From contig JBCBZE010000116.1 in assembly GCA_039815505.1 (NCBI GenBank), forward strand, positions 1 through 9,099: DNA of 9,099 nucleotides, read 5' to 3'. This DNA is from CANLWN01 sp039815505. Lineage in GTDB: Bacteria; Bacteroidota; Bacteroidia; Flavobacteriales; Flavobacteriaceae. Of the stretch, positions 1 through 6,541 are shown in pieces (within the stretch, counting starts at the first letter, position 1; each line of letters begins with the position of its first letter). The notes under the pieces are model-generated. The model ran no database searches. It was not told where the DNA came from and saw only the letters and a program-made list of their open reading frames with translations. Both the position numbers and the translations under genes were made by a program.

Positions 1-1
1 A

Positions 2-1321
2 CAATCGGCCATAGGCGGTGGTTTTTTCCAACATAACACAGGTGTTTTTTTAAATACCGGGGGGGTATTGAATTATGCCTATGCCCTAAACTTAAAATCG
101 AATGCGCAGATTTCTTTTGGAATCAATCTTTTTGGTTTTCAACAGACCCTAGCGGATGACAGGTTTCAACTTGATCCCGATATTCAATTACCTCAGTTAG
201 CATCGGAAGACTCCTTTATCGTGCAATTTGCCCCGAGTCTACGTTTTAAACTAAGTGGATTTAACATTGGTATAGTAGCGGAAAATTTGTTCGATTATAA
301 TTTCACCGCCAGCGAAACGCAGACTCGTCCGGAGGAGAAAGTGTATTTGGGTTTTAGTAGTTACAATTTTCCCTTAAACCTATCGGGGGCATTGGAAGGC
401 GCTTACCTTCGCCCAATGGTCTACTTAAAAACATTGCCCGATGCGGACAACCAGTATGGGATAACCACTTTGTTTTCCACTCCCAAGTTTTGGGTACAAG
501 GCGGCTATAACAGCTTTTATGGCGTATCTGGCGGGGTAGGGGGCCGCTTCTTTAAAAAATTGTCCGTAGGGGCATTGATAGAATATGGCATTGATTCCGA
601 TTTGGACGACAGGGACCCGACTTTTGAAATTGTTACGGCCTTTAGCTTTGGTGAGCAGGACATGCAAAAAGAAATTGAAGATTTTGAGGAGGAGAAAGCT
701 GCGGAAGAAGAAAAGATAAAGGAAGAGCTTGAAAAATCCAAAGCCCTTGCCGAAGCACAGGAACAAAAGCGTAAAGAGGCCTTAAGAATACAAAAAGAGC
801 AAAATGCCAAGGATTCCATAGCCGCAATCAAAAAGACCCAAGCAGTGGCAGCGGCGGAAAGGTTGGCGGAACAAAAACGACTGGATTCCATCAACAAGGC
901 AAGGGCGATAGCACAAGAACTACGGCAGCAACAGCAACTAGATTCCATAAATGCCGCGAAAATTACGGAGGCGGAAGCGGCCAAAAGAGAGGCCGAACAG
1001 CAACAAATCACCGCACAGAAAGCGGATGATAAACCAAAAGCCGGTGAAAAATATCAGGAAATAACATCCGAAGACGGTCTGGAACCGGGGTATTATTTAA
1101 TTGCAAATGTATTCGGTACCAAAAAGTACTTCGAAAAATTTATGACTACGCTTGGGGCAAAGGGTCTAGAGCCTAAATCCTTTTACAGGAGTGTCAACAA
1201 ATTTAATTATGTGTATTTAAAACGCTACAATACGATACAAGAGGCAAGAAATGCCAGGGATAGTAATTTTAACGGGCGTTATCCGGACAAAACGTGGATT
1301 TTTAGGGTAGTTGCAAATTGA
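2..1321 (+). CDS. PorP/SprF-family type IX secretion outer-membrane protein with coiled coil and C-terminal SPOR-like domain (5' truncated by window)
   Basis: The reading frame is open from base 2, so the start lies off the left edge; the TTG at 68 is internal. Of 439 visible residues, 1 to about 217 resemble the PorP/SprF barrel: glycine- and aromatic-rich alternating strands (IGGGFFQHNTGVFLNTGG near the edge, ISFGINLFGFQQ, FWVQGGYNSFYGVSGGVGGR). Residues about 221-340 are Glu/Lys/Ala/Gln-rich and predicted coiled coil, with three DSI repeats. Residues about 361-438 (PGYYLIANVFGTKKYFEKF to TWIFRV) have the length and pattern of a SPOR domain, which in known families binds denuded peptidoglycan glycans. 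PorP/SprF proteins sit in the outer membrane and help export T9SS cargo; SprF is needed for secretion of the gliding adhesin SprB. In Flavobacteriia such genes often follow a large type B-sorted surface protein, so one may lie upstream; that is inference. The family call is firm; the cargo is unknown. Confidence 0.87.
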   Translation, partial: QSAIGGGFFQHNTGVFLNTGGVLNYAYALNLKSNAQISFGINLFGFQQTLADDRFQLDPDIQLPQLASEDSFIVQFAPSLRFKLSGFNIGIVAENLFDYNFTASETQTRPEEKVYLGFSSYNFPLNLSGALEGAYLRPMVYLKTLPDADNQYGITTLFSTPKFWVQGGYNSFYGVSGGVGGRFFKKLSVGALIEYGIDSDLDDRDPTFEIVTAFSFGEQDMQKEIEDFEEEKAAEEEKIKEELEKSKALAEAQEQKRKEALRIQKEQNAKDSIAAIKKTQAVAAAERLAEQKRLDSINKARAIAQELRQQQQLDSINAAKITEAEAAKREAEQQQITAQKADDKPKAGEKYQEITSEDGLEPGYYLIANVFGTKKYFEKFMTTLGAKGLEPKSFYRSVNKFNYVYLKRYNTIQEARNARDSNFNGRYPDKTWIFRVVAN

Positions 1322-1323
1322 TA

Positions 1324-1920
1324 TTATCTTCCAATTTCTTTTTTGATCAATTGCTCCAAATAAGCAATGGTATTCAATAGATATTTTCTGTCCCCGGTGA
1401 CGGTAGCCATGGAGATGGCACCTTGTACCATTGTATAGAGTTGTTTTGCGAATTGTAGGGGCGTTACCGGAAGTCTCAGTTCGTTATTGTTCACCCCATT
1501 CTCCAGGACCAGAGCTATTTTGCCTTCAATGATCTTAACCGTTTCCTTTGCAGCGGCCGCCAATAATGCATTGTTATGTTGCGCGTCCACACCCACATTA
1601 AGGACCGGACAACCGCCAATGTCCAGGGTAAATTCATGATAATTTCGATAAAAATTGGTAAGGGAAAACAACTTGTCCAAGGCGGTGCCGGATACACCTA
1701 ACAAGTCGTCTATTTTTTCCAGAAGTAGGGTGCTGTTACGCTCAAATGCCTTTAGGGCCAGCGCTTCCTTGTTTTCAAAATTCCCATAAAGTGCACCTTT
1801 GGTAAGTCCGGTAGCCTCGGTAAGGTCGCTCATACTGGTGCCTACATAACCATGTTTATTAAAGATAGGTGCTACGGTTTCGATGATGTAAGCAGTGGTT
1901 CTTTCGGCTTTGGTAGACAT
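1324..1920 (-). CDS. TetR/AcrR-family transcriptional repressor
   Basis: The protein has 198 residues, normal for the family. The N-terminal helix-turn-helix domain spans about residues 8-55: AYIIETVAPIFNKHGYVGTS, then SDLTEATGLTKGALYGNF, with the recognition helix at TKGALYGNF (40-48) followed by ENKEAL. The C-terminal ligand-binding half has a single cysteine, Cys104, in GGCPVLNVGVDA. Against E. coli NemR as I recall it, Cys104 falls on the redox-sensing Cys106, but the partner Lys175 is replaced by Thr173. The ATG at 1918-1920 gives the usual short N-terminal arm. A 20-bp inverted repeat lies 32 bp upstream and probably mediates autorepression. The gene is tail-to-tail with the T9SS gene, with 2 bp between stop codons, and is separated from clpB upstream by a terminator. 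Ligand and targets other than itself cannot be told from the sequence. Confidence 0.93.
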   Translation of the reverse strand: MSTKAERTTAYIIETVAPIFNKHGYVGTSMSDLTEATGLTKGALYGNFENKEALALKAFERNSTLLLEKIDDLLGVSGTALDKLFSLTNFYRNYHEFTLDIGGCPVLNVGVDAQHNNALLAAAAKETVKIIEGKIALVLENGVNNNELRLPVTPLQFAKQLYTMVQGAISMATVTGDRKYLLNTIAYLEQLIKKEIGR

Positions 1921-1952
1921 GCTATCTAATTTTATTACGAATATAAAAAATC

Positions 1953-1972
1953 TATATACTGTATGGTATATA
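1953..1972. promoter_or_regulatory. Inverted repeat, candidate TetR operator
   Basis: TATATAC and GTATATA are perfect 7-bp inverted arms around a 6-bp centre (TGTATG). Size and position, 32 bp before the start codon of the TetR gene, fit a dimer-binding operator that autorepresses. Possible -7 elements for the TetR gene overlap or lie just downstream: TAGATTTT at complement 1947-1954 and TATATTCG at complement 1938-1945. Both are imperfect matches to TAnnTTTG and no clear -33 TTG is seen, so the promoter itself is not assigned. AT-rich DNA produces such arms by chance more often than balanced DNA, which limits confidence. Confidence 0.6.
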
Positions 1973-1980
1973 TTTTTAAA

Positions 1981-2008
1981 TAAAAAAACATCCGCCTTGG
2001 CGGATGTT
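1981..2008 (-). terminator. Intrinsic terminator of clpB
   Basis: On the minus strand a perfect stem, AACATCCGCC pairing with GGCGGATGTT (1999-2008 with 1987-1996), is followed at once by a run of seven T (complement 1982-1988). The two central bases give a loop of two, or of four once the innermost pair opens. It lies 24 bp beyond the clpB stop codon and 8 bp before the TetR operator candidate, so it should keep clpB transcription out of the TetR gene. On the plus strand the hairpin lacks a T-run directly after it, so it appears one-directional. Confidence 0.9.
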
Positions 2009-2031
2009 CCTTATTTCTAAAAAAATCGGTA

Positions 2032-4632
2032 TTATTCTACCAGTTCATTTTGATTTCTAAAGACCAATTTATCATCAAAAGAGTCTATGAGAACAATACT
2101 GTCCGCCTTAATTTTTCCACTGAGCAATTCCTTGGACAGTCCGTTCAACACCTCTTTTTGTATAACGCGTTTAATGGGTCTTGCGCCATATTGGGGTTCG
2201 TACCCTTTATCCGCTAGATAGGTGATGGCTTCTTCCGTGGCGTCGATAACGATATTTTGTTTGGCCACCATTTTTTTGAGCAGCTTCATTTGCAGCTTAA
2301 CAATTTGCGTAATATCCGCTTTTGTCAAGGGTGTAAACATGATGATATCATCTATCCTATTTAAAAATTCGGGTCGAATTGTTTTTCGTAGCAGCCCCAA
2401 GACCTCCACTTTTGCCGATTCGGTAGCACTGTACACATCATTTGTGTTTTCAAACTTCTCCTGAATAATAGGGTTGCCCATATTACTGGTCATGATGATA
2501 ACGGTGTTTTTGAAATCGGCTACCCTTCCCTTGTTATCGGTAAGCCGCCCTTCGTCCAACACTTGCAACAATACATTGAACGTATCTGGATGCGCCTTTT
2601 CAATTTCATCCAATAATACAACGGAGTATGGCCTTCGTCTCACCGCTTCCGTTAATTGGCCACCTTCATCATAGCCTACATACCCTGGAGGTGCGCCCAC
2701 CAACCTACTAACGGAATGGCGTTCTTGATATTCGCTCATATCAATTCGGGTAATGGCGTTGTCATCATCGAACAAATAAGCGGCCAATGTTTTGGCGAGT
2801 TCCGTTTTTCCCACCCCCGTGGTTCCAAGGAACAAGAAAGACCCTATGGGACGTTTGGCGTCCTGTAATCCCGCCCTGCTTCTACGTATGGCGTCGGATA
2901 CCGCTTCTATGGCCTCTTCTTGTCCAACGACCCGTTTATGGAGCACATGTTCTAATTGCAATAGCTTTTCGCGTTCGCTCTGCATCATTTTGGTTACCGG
3001 AATACCGGTCCATTTGGCGACCACTTCCGCAATATCCTCATTGGTGACCTCTTCCTTGATCAGCGTACCTGCCTCCTGTTGCGCCTGTAGTTCTTTCTGG
3101 AGGTTTTCTAATTTTTCTTGGGCATCCTTTATTTTACCATAACGTATTTCCGCCACTTTTCCATAATCACCATCACGTTCGGCCCGTTCCGCTTCCAATT
3201 TATAATTTTCAATATCCTGTTTGGTTTTTTGGATATCGTCGACTACGATTTTCTCGCCTTCCCATTGGGCAAAAATTTCATTTCGTTCCTCTTTTAAATT
3301 GGCCAGATCTACATTCAACACTTTTAACTTTGTGGTGTCTTTCTCTCTTTTAATGGCTTCGATCTCTATTTCCAATTGCATGATTTTTCTATCCAGGACA
3401 TCCAGTTCCTCGGGTTTGGAGTTGATCTCCATACGAAGTTTAGAGGCGGCCTCATCCATTAGATCTATGGCCTTGTCCGGTAAGAACCTGTTGGTGATAT
3501 AGCGTTGTGATAGTTCTACCGCGGCTATTACGGCCTCATCCTTTATACGCACCTTGTGATGCGCTTCGTATTTCTCTTTGATACCCCGTAAAATGGAAAT
3601 GGCGCTCTCCGTATCCGGTTCATCGACAAGCACTTTTTGGAACCTTCGCTCCAAGGCTTTATCCTTTTCAAAGTATTTTTGGTATTCGTCCAAAGTAGTG
3701 GCACCAATGGCCCGTAGTTCCCCTCTCGCTAGAGCGGGCTTCAGGATATTGGCCGCATCCATGGCGCCCTGTCCGCCACCCGCGCCGACCAAGGTGTGTA
3801 TTTCATCTATAAAGAGGATGATATTCCCATCGGAAGAAGTCACTTCTTTAATGACCGATTTTAAACGTTCCTCGAACTCGCCCTTATATTTGGCTCCCGC
3901 GATCAATGCCCCCATATCCAGGGAATACAGCACTTTATCCTTTAAATTCTCGGGAATGTCCCCTTGAATGATACGGTGTGCCAGCCCCTCGGCGATCGCC
4001 GTTTTTCCCACCCCGGGCTCACCTACCAACATGGGATTGTTCTTGGTTCTCCTTGATAATATTTGCAGTACTCTCCGGATTTCCTCATCGCGCCCTATGA
4101 CAGGGTCTAGTTTGCCACTATCCGCCAGCTGATTTAAATTCTTGGCATATTTATCCAAGGAATTATAGGTATCCTCTGCACTTTGGGAAGTTACCTTACC
4201 ACCCTTGCGAAGTTCCCCTATGGCCGATTTAAGGTCTTTTTCGGACACGCCCTGATCTTTAAGGATCCGCGCTATTTTGCTCTGAGAGGTAAATATGGCC
4301 AATAGGAGATGTTCAATGGATACAAATTCGTCCTGCATTTTTTTCGCTAGGATACCGGCTTGGTTCAGGCTTTTGCCAGCTTCGCGCGAAAACATAATGT
4401 CCCCACCCGATACTTTGGGAAGACTTTCCAGTTCCTTTTCCAAAATCTGGTTGATCATCCCCGTGTTCACCTGTAATTTTTTAAGGATGAACGGCAGTAC
4501 GTTCTCGTCAATTTCTGAAATGGCCTTAAACAGATGCTCATTTTCAATCTGCTGATGTTCCAGGCCCTGAGCGATCTGTTGCGCTTGCTGTATGGCCTCC
4601 TGTGATTTTATCGTAAAATTATTTAAGTTCAT
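2032..4632 (-). CDS. clpB: ATP-dependent chaperone/disaggregase ClpB (Hsp100)
   Basis: ClpB is a cytoplasmic hexameric AAA+ machine that pulls polypeptides out of aggregates together with DnaK. At 866 residues it is full length. Domain order: Clp N-domain (1 to about 145); first AAA+ with Walker A GEPGVGKT (204-211), pore loop YKGEFE (249-254), Walker B IILFIDE (271-277) and arginine finger pair 329-330; coiled-coil middle domain (about 400-530); second AAA+ with Walker A GTTGVGKT (603-610), pore loop GYVGYDEGG (650-658), Walker B VVLLDE (671-676) and sensor-2 GARP (816-819). The middle domain and absence of a ClpP-binding IGF loop mark ClpB rather than ClpA or ClpC. The start is fixed by MNLNNFTIKSQEA, typical for the family in Bacteroidota. 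It is monocistronic: divergent from ytxJ and closed by its own terminator. No CIRCE element or clear heat-shock promoter is visible upstream. Nothing is missing. Confidence 0.98.
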   Translation of the reverse strand: MNLNNFTIKSQEAIQQAQQIAQGLEHQQIENEHLFKAISEIDENVLPFILKKLQVNTGMINQILEKELESLPKVSGGDIMFSREAGKSLNQAGILAKKMQDEFVSIEHLLLAIFTSQSKIARILKDQGVSEKDLKSAIGELRKGGKVTSQSAEDTYNSLDKYAKNLNQLADSGKLDPVIGRDEEIRRVLQILSRRTKNNPMLVGEPGVGKTAIAEGLAHRIIQGDIPENLKDKVLYSLDMGALIAGAKYKGEFEERLKSVIKEVTSSDGNIILFIDEIHTLVGAGGGQGAMDAANILKPALARGELRAIGATTLDEYQKYFEKDKALERRFQKVLVDEPDTESAISILRGIKEKYEAHHKVRIKDEAVIAAVELSQRYITNRFLPDKAIDLMDEAASKLRMEINSKPEELDVLDRKIMQLEIEIEAIKREKDTTKLKVLNVDLANLKEERNEIFAQWEGEKIVVDDIQKTKQDIENYKLEAERAERDGDYGKVAEIRYGKIKDAQEKLENLQKELQAQQEAGTLIKEEVTNEDIAEVVAKWTGIPVTKMMQSEREKLLQLEHVLHKRVVGQEEAIEAVSDAIRRSRAGLQDAKRPIGSFLFLGTTGVGKTELAKTLAAYLFDDDNAITRIDMSEYQERHSVSRLVGAPPGYVGYDEGGQLTEAVRRRPYSVVLLDEIEKAHPDTFNVLLQVLDEGRLTDNKGRVADFKNTVIIMTSNMGNPIIQEKFENTNDVYSATESAKVEVLGLLRKTIRPEFLNRIDDIIMFTPLTKADITQIVKLQMKLLKKMVAKQNIVIDATEEAITYLADKGYEPQYGARPIKRVIQKEVLNGLSKELLSGKIKADSIVLIDSFDDKLVFRNQNELVE

Positions 4633-4801
4633 TATGAATGTTATTTCTTGCTAATATGATGTACTTTTGATACTATTGGGTCAATAATCCTACCAACACC
4701 AACAATAAGACAAAATGTCGCTTAAAGTCCATAAAAACAGGACATTTAGGCAGTTTGTAAGTATACGGATTTTATGTGACTAACTAGGAAACTTTTAGGA
4801 T
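4633..4801. promoter_or_regulatory. Divergent clpB/ytxJ intergenic region
   Basis: These 169 bp hold the promoters of both clpB (minus) and ytxJ (plus). On the plus strand TACTTTTG at 4662-4669 matches the Bacteroidota -7 consensus TAnnTTTG exactly, but the nearest upstream TTG (4648-4650) is only 11 bp away, closer than usual. If used, it gives ytxJ a leader of about 125 nt. On the minus strand the best candidate is TATTGTTG, one mismatch, without a convincing -33. A 7-bp inverted repeat (AAATGTC 4713-4719, GACATTT 4741-4747) lies in the would-be ytxJ leader. Neither start codon has a strong Shine-Dalgarno, as is normal in this phylum. Confidence 0.45.
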
Positions 4802-5194
4802 ATGGGCTTTTTTAATTCGCTACTGGGAAAAAACAATCAATCTGAAAAAAAGGAGAAGGTACTTCCATGGATACCACTGACTTCAGTGGATCAATTGAAC
4901 GAGATCGAAAAAAAATCCAATGGTAAGGCCCAGGTGATTTTTAAGCACTCCACTACCTGTGGTATCAGTAGAATGGTAATGAACATGTTTATCGGCAGCT
5001 ATGACTTTAAGGCGGAAGAGTTGGATCTGTACTATTTAGATCTACACAGCTACAGGGAAGTCTCCAATGAAACCGGATATAAATTTCAGGTAATGCACCA
5101 ATCCCCACAATTGTTGGTCATTAAAAATGGAACCGTTGTGGCACATGAATCACATGGTGCTATTTCCGAGATGGATTTGGGAAAATATGTATAA
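4802..5194 (+). CDS. ytxJ: YtxJ-family bacillithiol-system redox-active protein (monothiol thioredoxin fold)
   Basis: The 130-residue protein matches the YtxJ (DUF2847) family: TSVDQLNEI, VIFKHSTTCGISR with a single active-site cysteine (Cys53, CGIS), the strand-helix DLYYLDLHSYREVSNETG, and the cis-proline motif HQSPQLLVIKNG (Pro102) followed by HESHGAI. The family co-occurs with bacillithiol synthesis and is thought to be a monothiol bacilliredoxin-like protein reducing or sensing bacillithiol mixed disulfides; the exact substrate is not settled. It is probably cytoplasmic, with no signal peptide. The start MGFFNSLLG is a short amphipathic helix ahead of a charged linker, which I recall as common in flavobacterial members. 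It has its own promoter region divergent from clpB and converges on the lipoprotein gene; its TAA stop lies in the A-run of the shared terminator. It is the only thiol-stress gene here, and the bsh genes are not in the window. Confidence 0.9.
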   Translation: MGFFNSLLGKNNQSEKKEKVLPWIPLTSVDQLNEIEKKSNGKAQVIFKHSTTCGISRMVMNMFIGSYDFKAEELDLYYLDLHSYREVSNETGYKFQVMHQSPQLLVIKNGTVVAHESHGAISEMDLGKYV

Positions 5195-5220
5195 AAAAAG
5201 CCCCGACGTATCGAGGCTTT
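5193..5220 (-). terminator. Intrinsic terminator in the ytxJ/lipoprotein convergent gap
   Basis: Read on the minus strand, AAAGCCTCGA pairs with TCGGGGCTTT as a 10-bp stem with one U-G wobble and a UACG tetraloop, followed by seven T (complement 5193-5199). This is a good terminator for the lipoprotein gene, 15 bp after its stop. Read on the plus strand, the wobble becomes an A-C mismatch and the tail is the broken T-tract TTTGTTTCCTTTGCTTTTT, so it may also stop ytxJ, less efficiently. The T-run on the minus strand overlaps the ytxJ stop codon. Confidence 0.85.
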
Positions 5221-5234
5221 GTTTCCTTTGCTTT

Positions 5235-6422
5235 TTAGTTGAACCGGTGTCTGGTAATGATTCCCTTTAACCTGTTCTTCAAATCTTCACCGGCATCGTA
5301 CACCATCTGTTCATTGGAAGGAAAAGGTACCGCGGCCAATTGTAGAAGGCCTACCAAATCATTGTCCAATGCCCTTTTATCACCATCATAGTTCGCGTAC
5401 ACATGCTCAAATACAAATTCACTGGCCAAAGGATAGGAATTTATCTGTTGCTTGCTGCGCAAATCGGTAAAACTTACATCACCGACCACTTGGGCCGATT
5501 TAAATTGTGTAAACTGGTAGAAATCGCAACGCACCGTTTTGAACTTATCGATCTTGATCTTGTTCCCTAAACTGTCCTTAACCACATTTCCATTGGTATC
5601 CGTGGCATACCTATACCCGTCCTTGATCTGTTTTTCCTTAATGATCTGCTTTTCGTTTACCTGTTCTGGCGATATATTGATATCCTTGAAGGCCACCCGC
5701 ATTTCATAATCATATGTTAGGTTACCCAGCGGAGTGGTATGGTATTCCGTCCACAGGTTGTTTAAACCGTACGCGTTAAAGTTCAATAGTTCCTCCTCTA
5801 AACGGGCGGGCACTATTTGATCGGTATCATTGATCATTTTTACCTTCACATAATCCAATCCCTTGGCATAGGCCTCTTCCATTCGTACTTTGGTATCCTC
5901 GAACCCGGGACTGATTTCATTCAAATACACAAAATCATCATAGGCTTTTCTGTAATCTCCCTTGTTCGTAGCGTTTTCCAACAAGTTTTCCGCATTGTCA
6001 TATAGATACTCGGACAGTTGGTCCTTGGCATCCAAGAGGTCATTGTCATAATTGATAAAAGAAAACTGTGCGTCCCTGTTCTCATCGTACAACCGTAGGG
6101 GCAACAAAGGTCGTATTCTTTCTTGCATGCTCTTTAGGTGGGAATAACTTTTATAAATGGCCTCATAATTGGCCGGATTATCCTCTTTTTCCAAGAAAGC
6201 GATCTGTTGTTGCTCTCTTTGCGCATCCTTTTTAAACGCTTCCTCTAGCAAAAGGATATAGGGCTGATGGCTTTTTTTTGTTTTGTTATCCGCCAAATTT
6301 TTGAGCGCCTTGTTCATGGCAACCACATAGTTACCCGTATTTAAGGCTTCTTGGGTTTTTTTTACCCCACCACAAGAGATAAAAATGACCAAGACGGTAC
6401 AAATAAGTAGTGTTTTTTTCAT
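5235..6422 (-). CDS. Predicted lipoprotein of unknown function, TPR-like N-terminal half
   Basis: I do not recognise a named function. The frame opens further upstream, to 6482, but the start at 6420-6422 is preferred because it gives a textbook lipoprotein signal: MKK, a hydrophobic stretch, and a lipobox ending FIS-Cys17 followed by GG. That makes 395 residues. Residues about 20-200 are helical and repeat-like (ALNTGNYVVAMNKALKNL, NPANYEAIYKSYSHLKSMQE, NKGDYRKAYDDFVYLNEISP), resembling degenerate TPR hairpins. The rest is mixed strand and helix (LGNLTYDYEMRVAFKDI, FKTVRCDFYQFTQFKSAQVV, DVSFTDLRSKQQINSYPLAS). After cleavage it should be lipid-anchored, probably on the outer membrane facing the periplasm. 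I recall similar unannotated proteins across Flavobacteriia. It follows fahA on the same strand after 119 bp with no clear terminator between them, so read-through is possible, but no metabolic link is implied. Confidence 0.85.
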   Translation of the reverse strand: MKKTLLICTVLVIFISCGGVKKTQEALNTGNYVVAMNKALKNLADNKTKKSHQPYILLLEEAFKKDAQREQQQIAFLEKEDNPANYEAIYKSYSHLKSMQERIRPLLPLRLYDENRDAQFSFINYDNDLLDAKDQLSEYLYDNAENLLENATNKGDYRKAYDDFVYLNEISPGFEDTKVRMEEAYAKGLDYVKVKMINDTDQIVPARLEEELLNFNAYGLNNLWTEYHTTPLGNLTYDYEMRVAFKDINISPEQVNEKQIIKEKQIKDGYRYATDTNGNVVKDSLGNKIKIDKFKTVRCDFYQFTQFKSAQVVGDVSFTDLRSKQQINSYPLASEFVFEHVYANYDGDKRALDNDLVGLLQLAAVPFPSNEQMVYDAGEDLKNRLKGIITRHRFN

Positions 6423-6541
6423 GACGTTTCGTTTTATGGTTTTAAGGTTGGATTTCAATAGCTGTGCCAAATCCATCACCATAGTTAACGAAAAACGTTG
6501 AAGTATCGTATAAAATCGGTCAAACCCTACTTTTTAGGAAG
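6423..6541. other. fahA/lipoprotein intergenic spacer, no clear signal
   Basis: The 119 bp between the fahA stop and the preferred lipoprotein start hold no exact TAnnTTTG element on the minus strand (nearest is TGGATTTG with one mismatch) and no convincing terminator after fahA. An imperfect GGAA/TTCC hairpin at the fahA stop lacks a T-run. A small AACG-AAAAA-CGTT inverted repeat lies at 6487-6499. Whether the lipoprotein gene has its own promoter cannot be decided from the sequence. Confidence 0.4.

Noticed and set aside
68..70. TTG as start of the T9SS gene
   Set aside because: The same frame is open to base 2 and encodes PorP/SprF-like barrel sequence (GGGFFQHNTG...), so the start lies off the window.
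517..1011. 164-codon minus-strand frame rich in Ser, Ala, Cys and Phe
   Set aside because: It is the exact antisense of the repetitive Glu/Lys/Ala-rich coiled coil. The biased codons of that stretch keep the opposite frame open. It has no domain resemblance and no start context.
2222..3967. Several plus-strand frames of 66-129 codons across clpB
   Set aside because: All lie opposite the clpB coding frame, have shadow-like composition and no promoter or start context; clpB is complete and intact.
6423..6482. Upstream extension of the lipoprotein gene to the ATG at 6480-6482
   Set aside because: It would bury the lipoprotein signal under 20 extra residues (MVMDLAQLLKSN...). The internal MKK start gives a normal signal peptide with the lipobox cysteine at residue 17.
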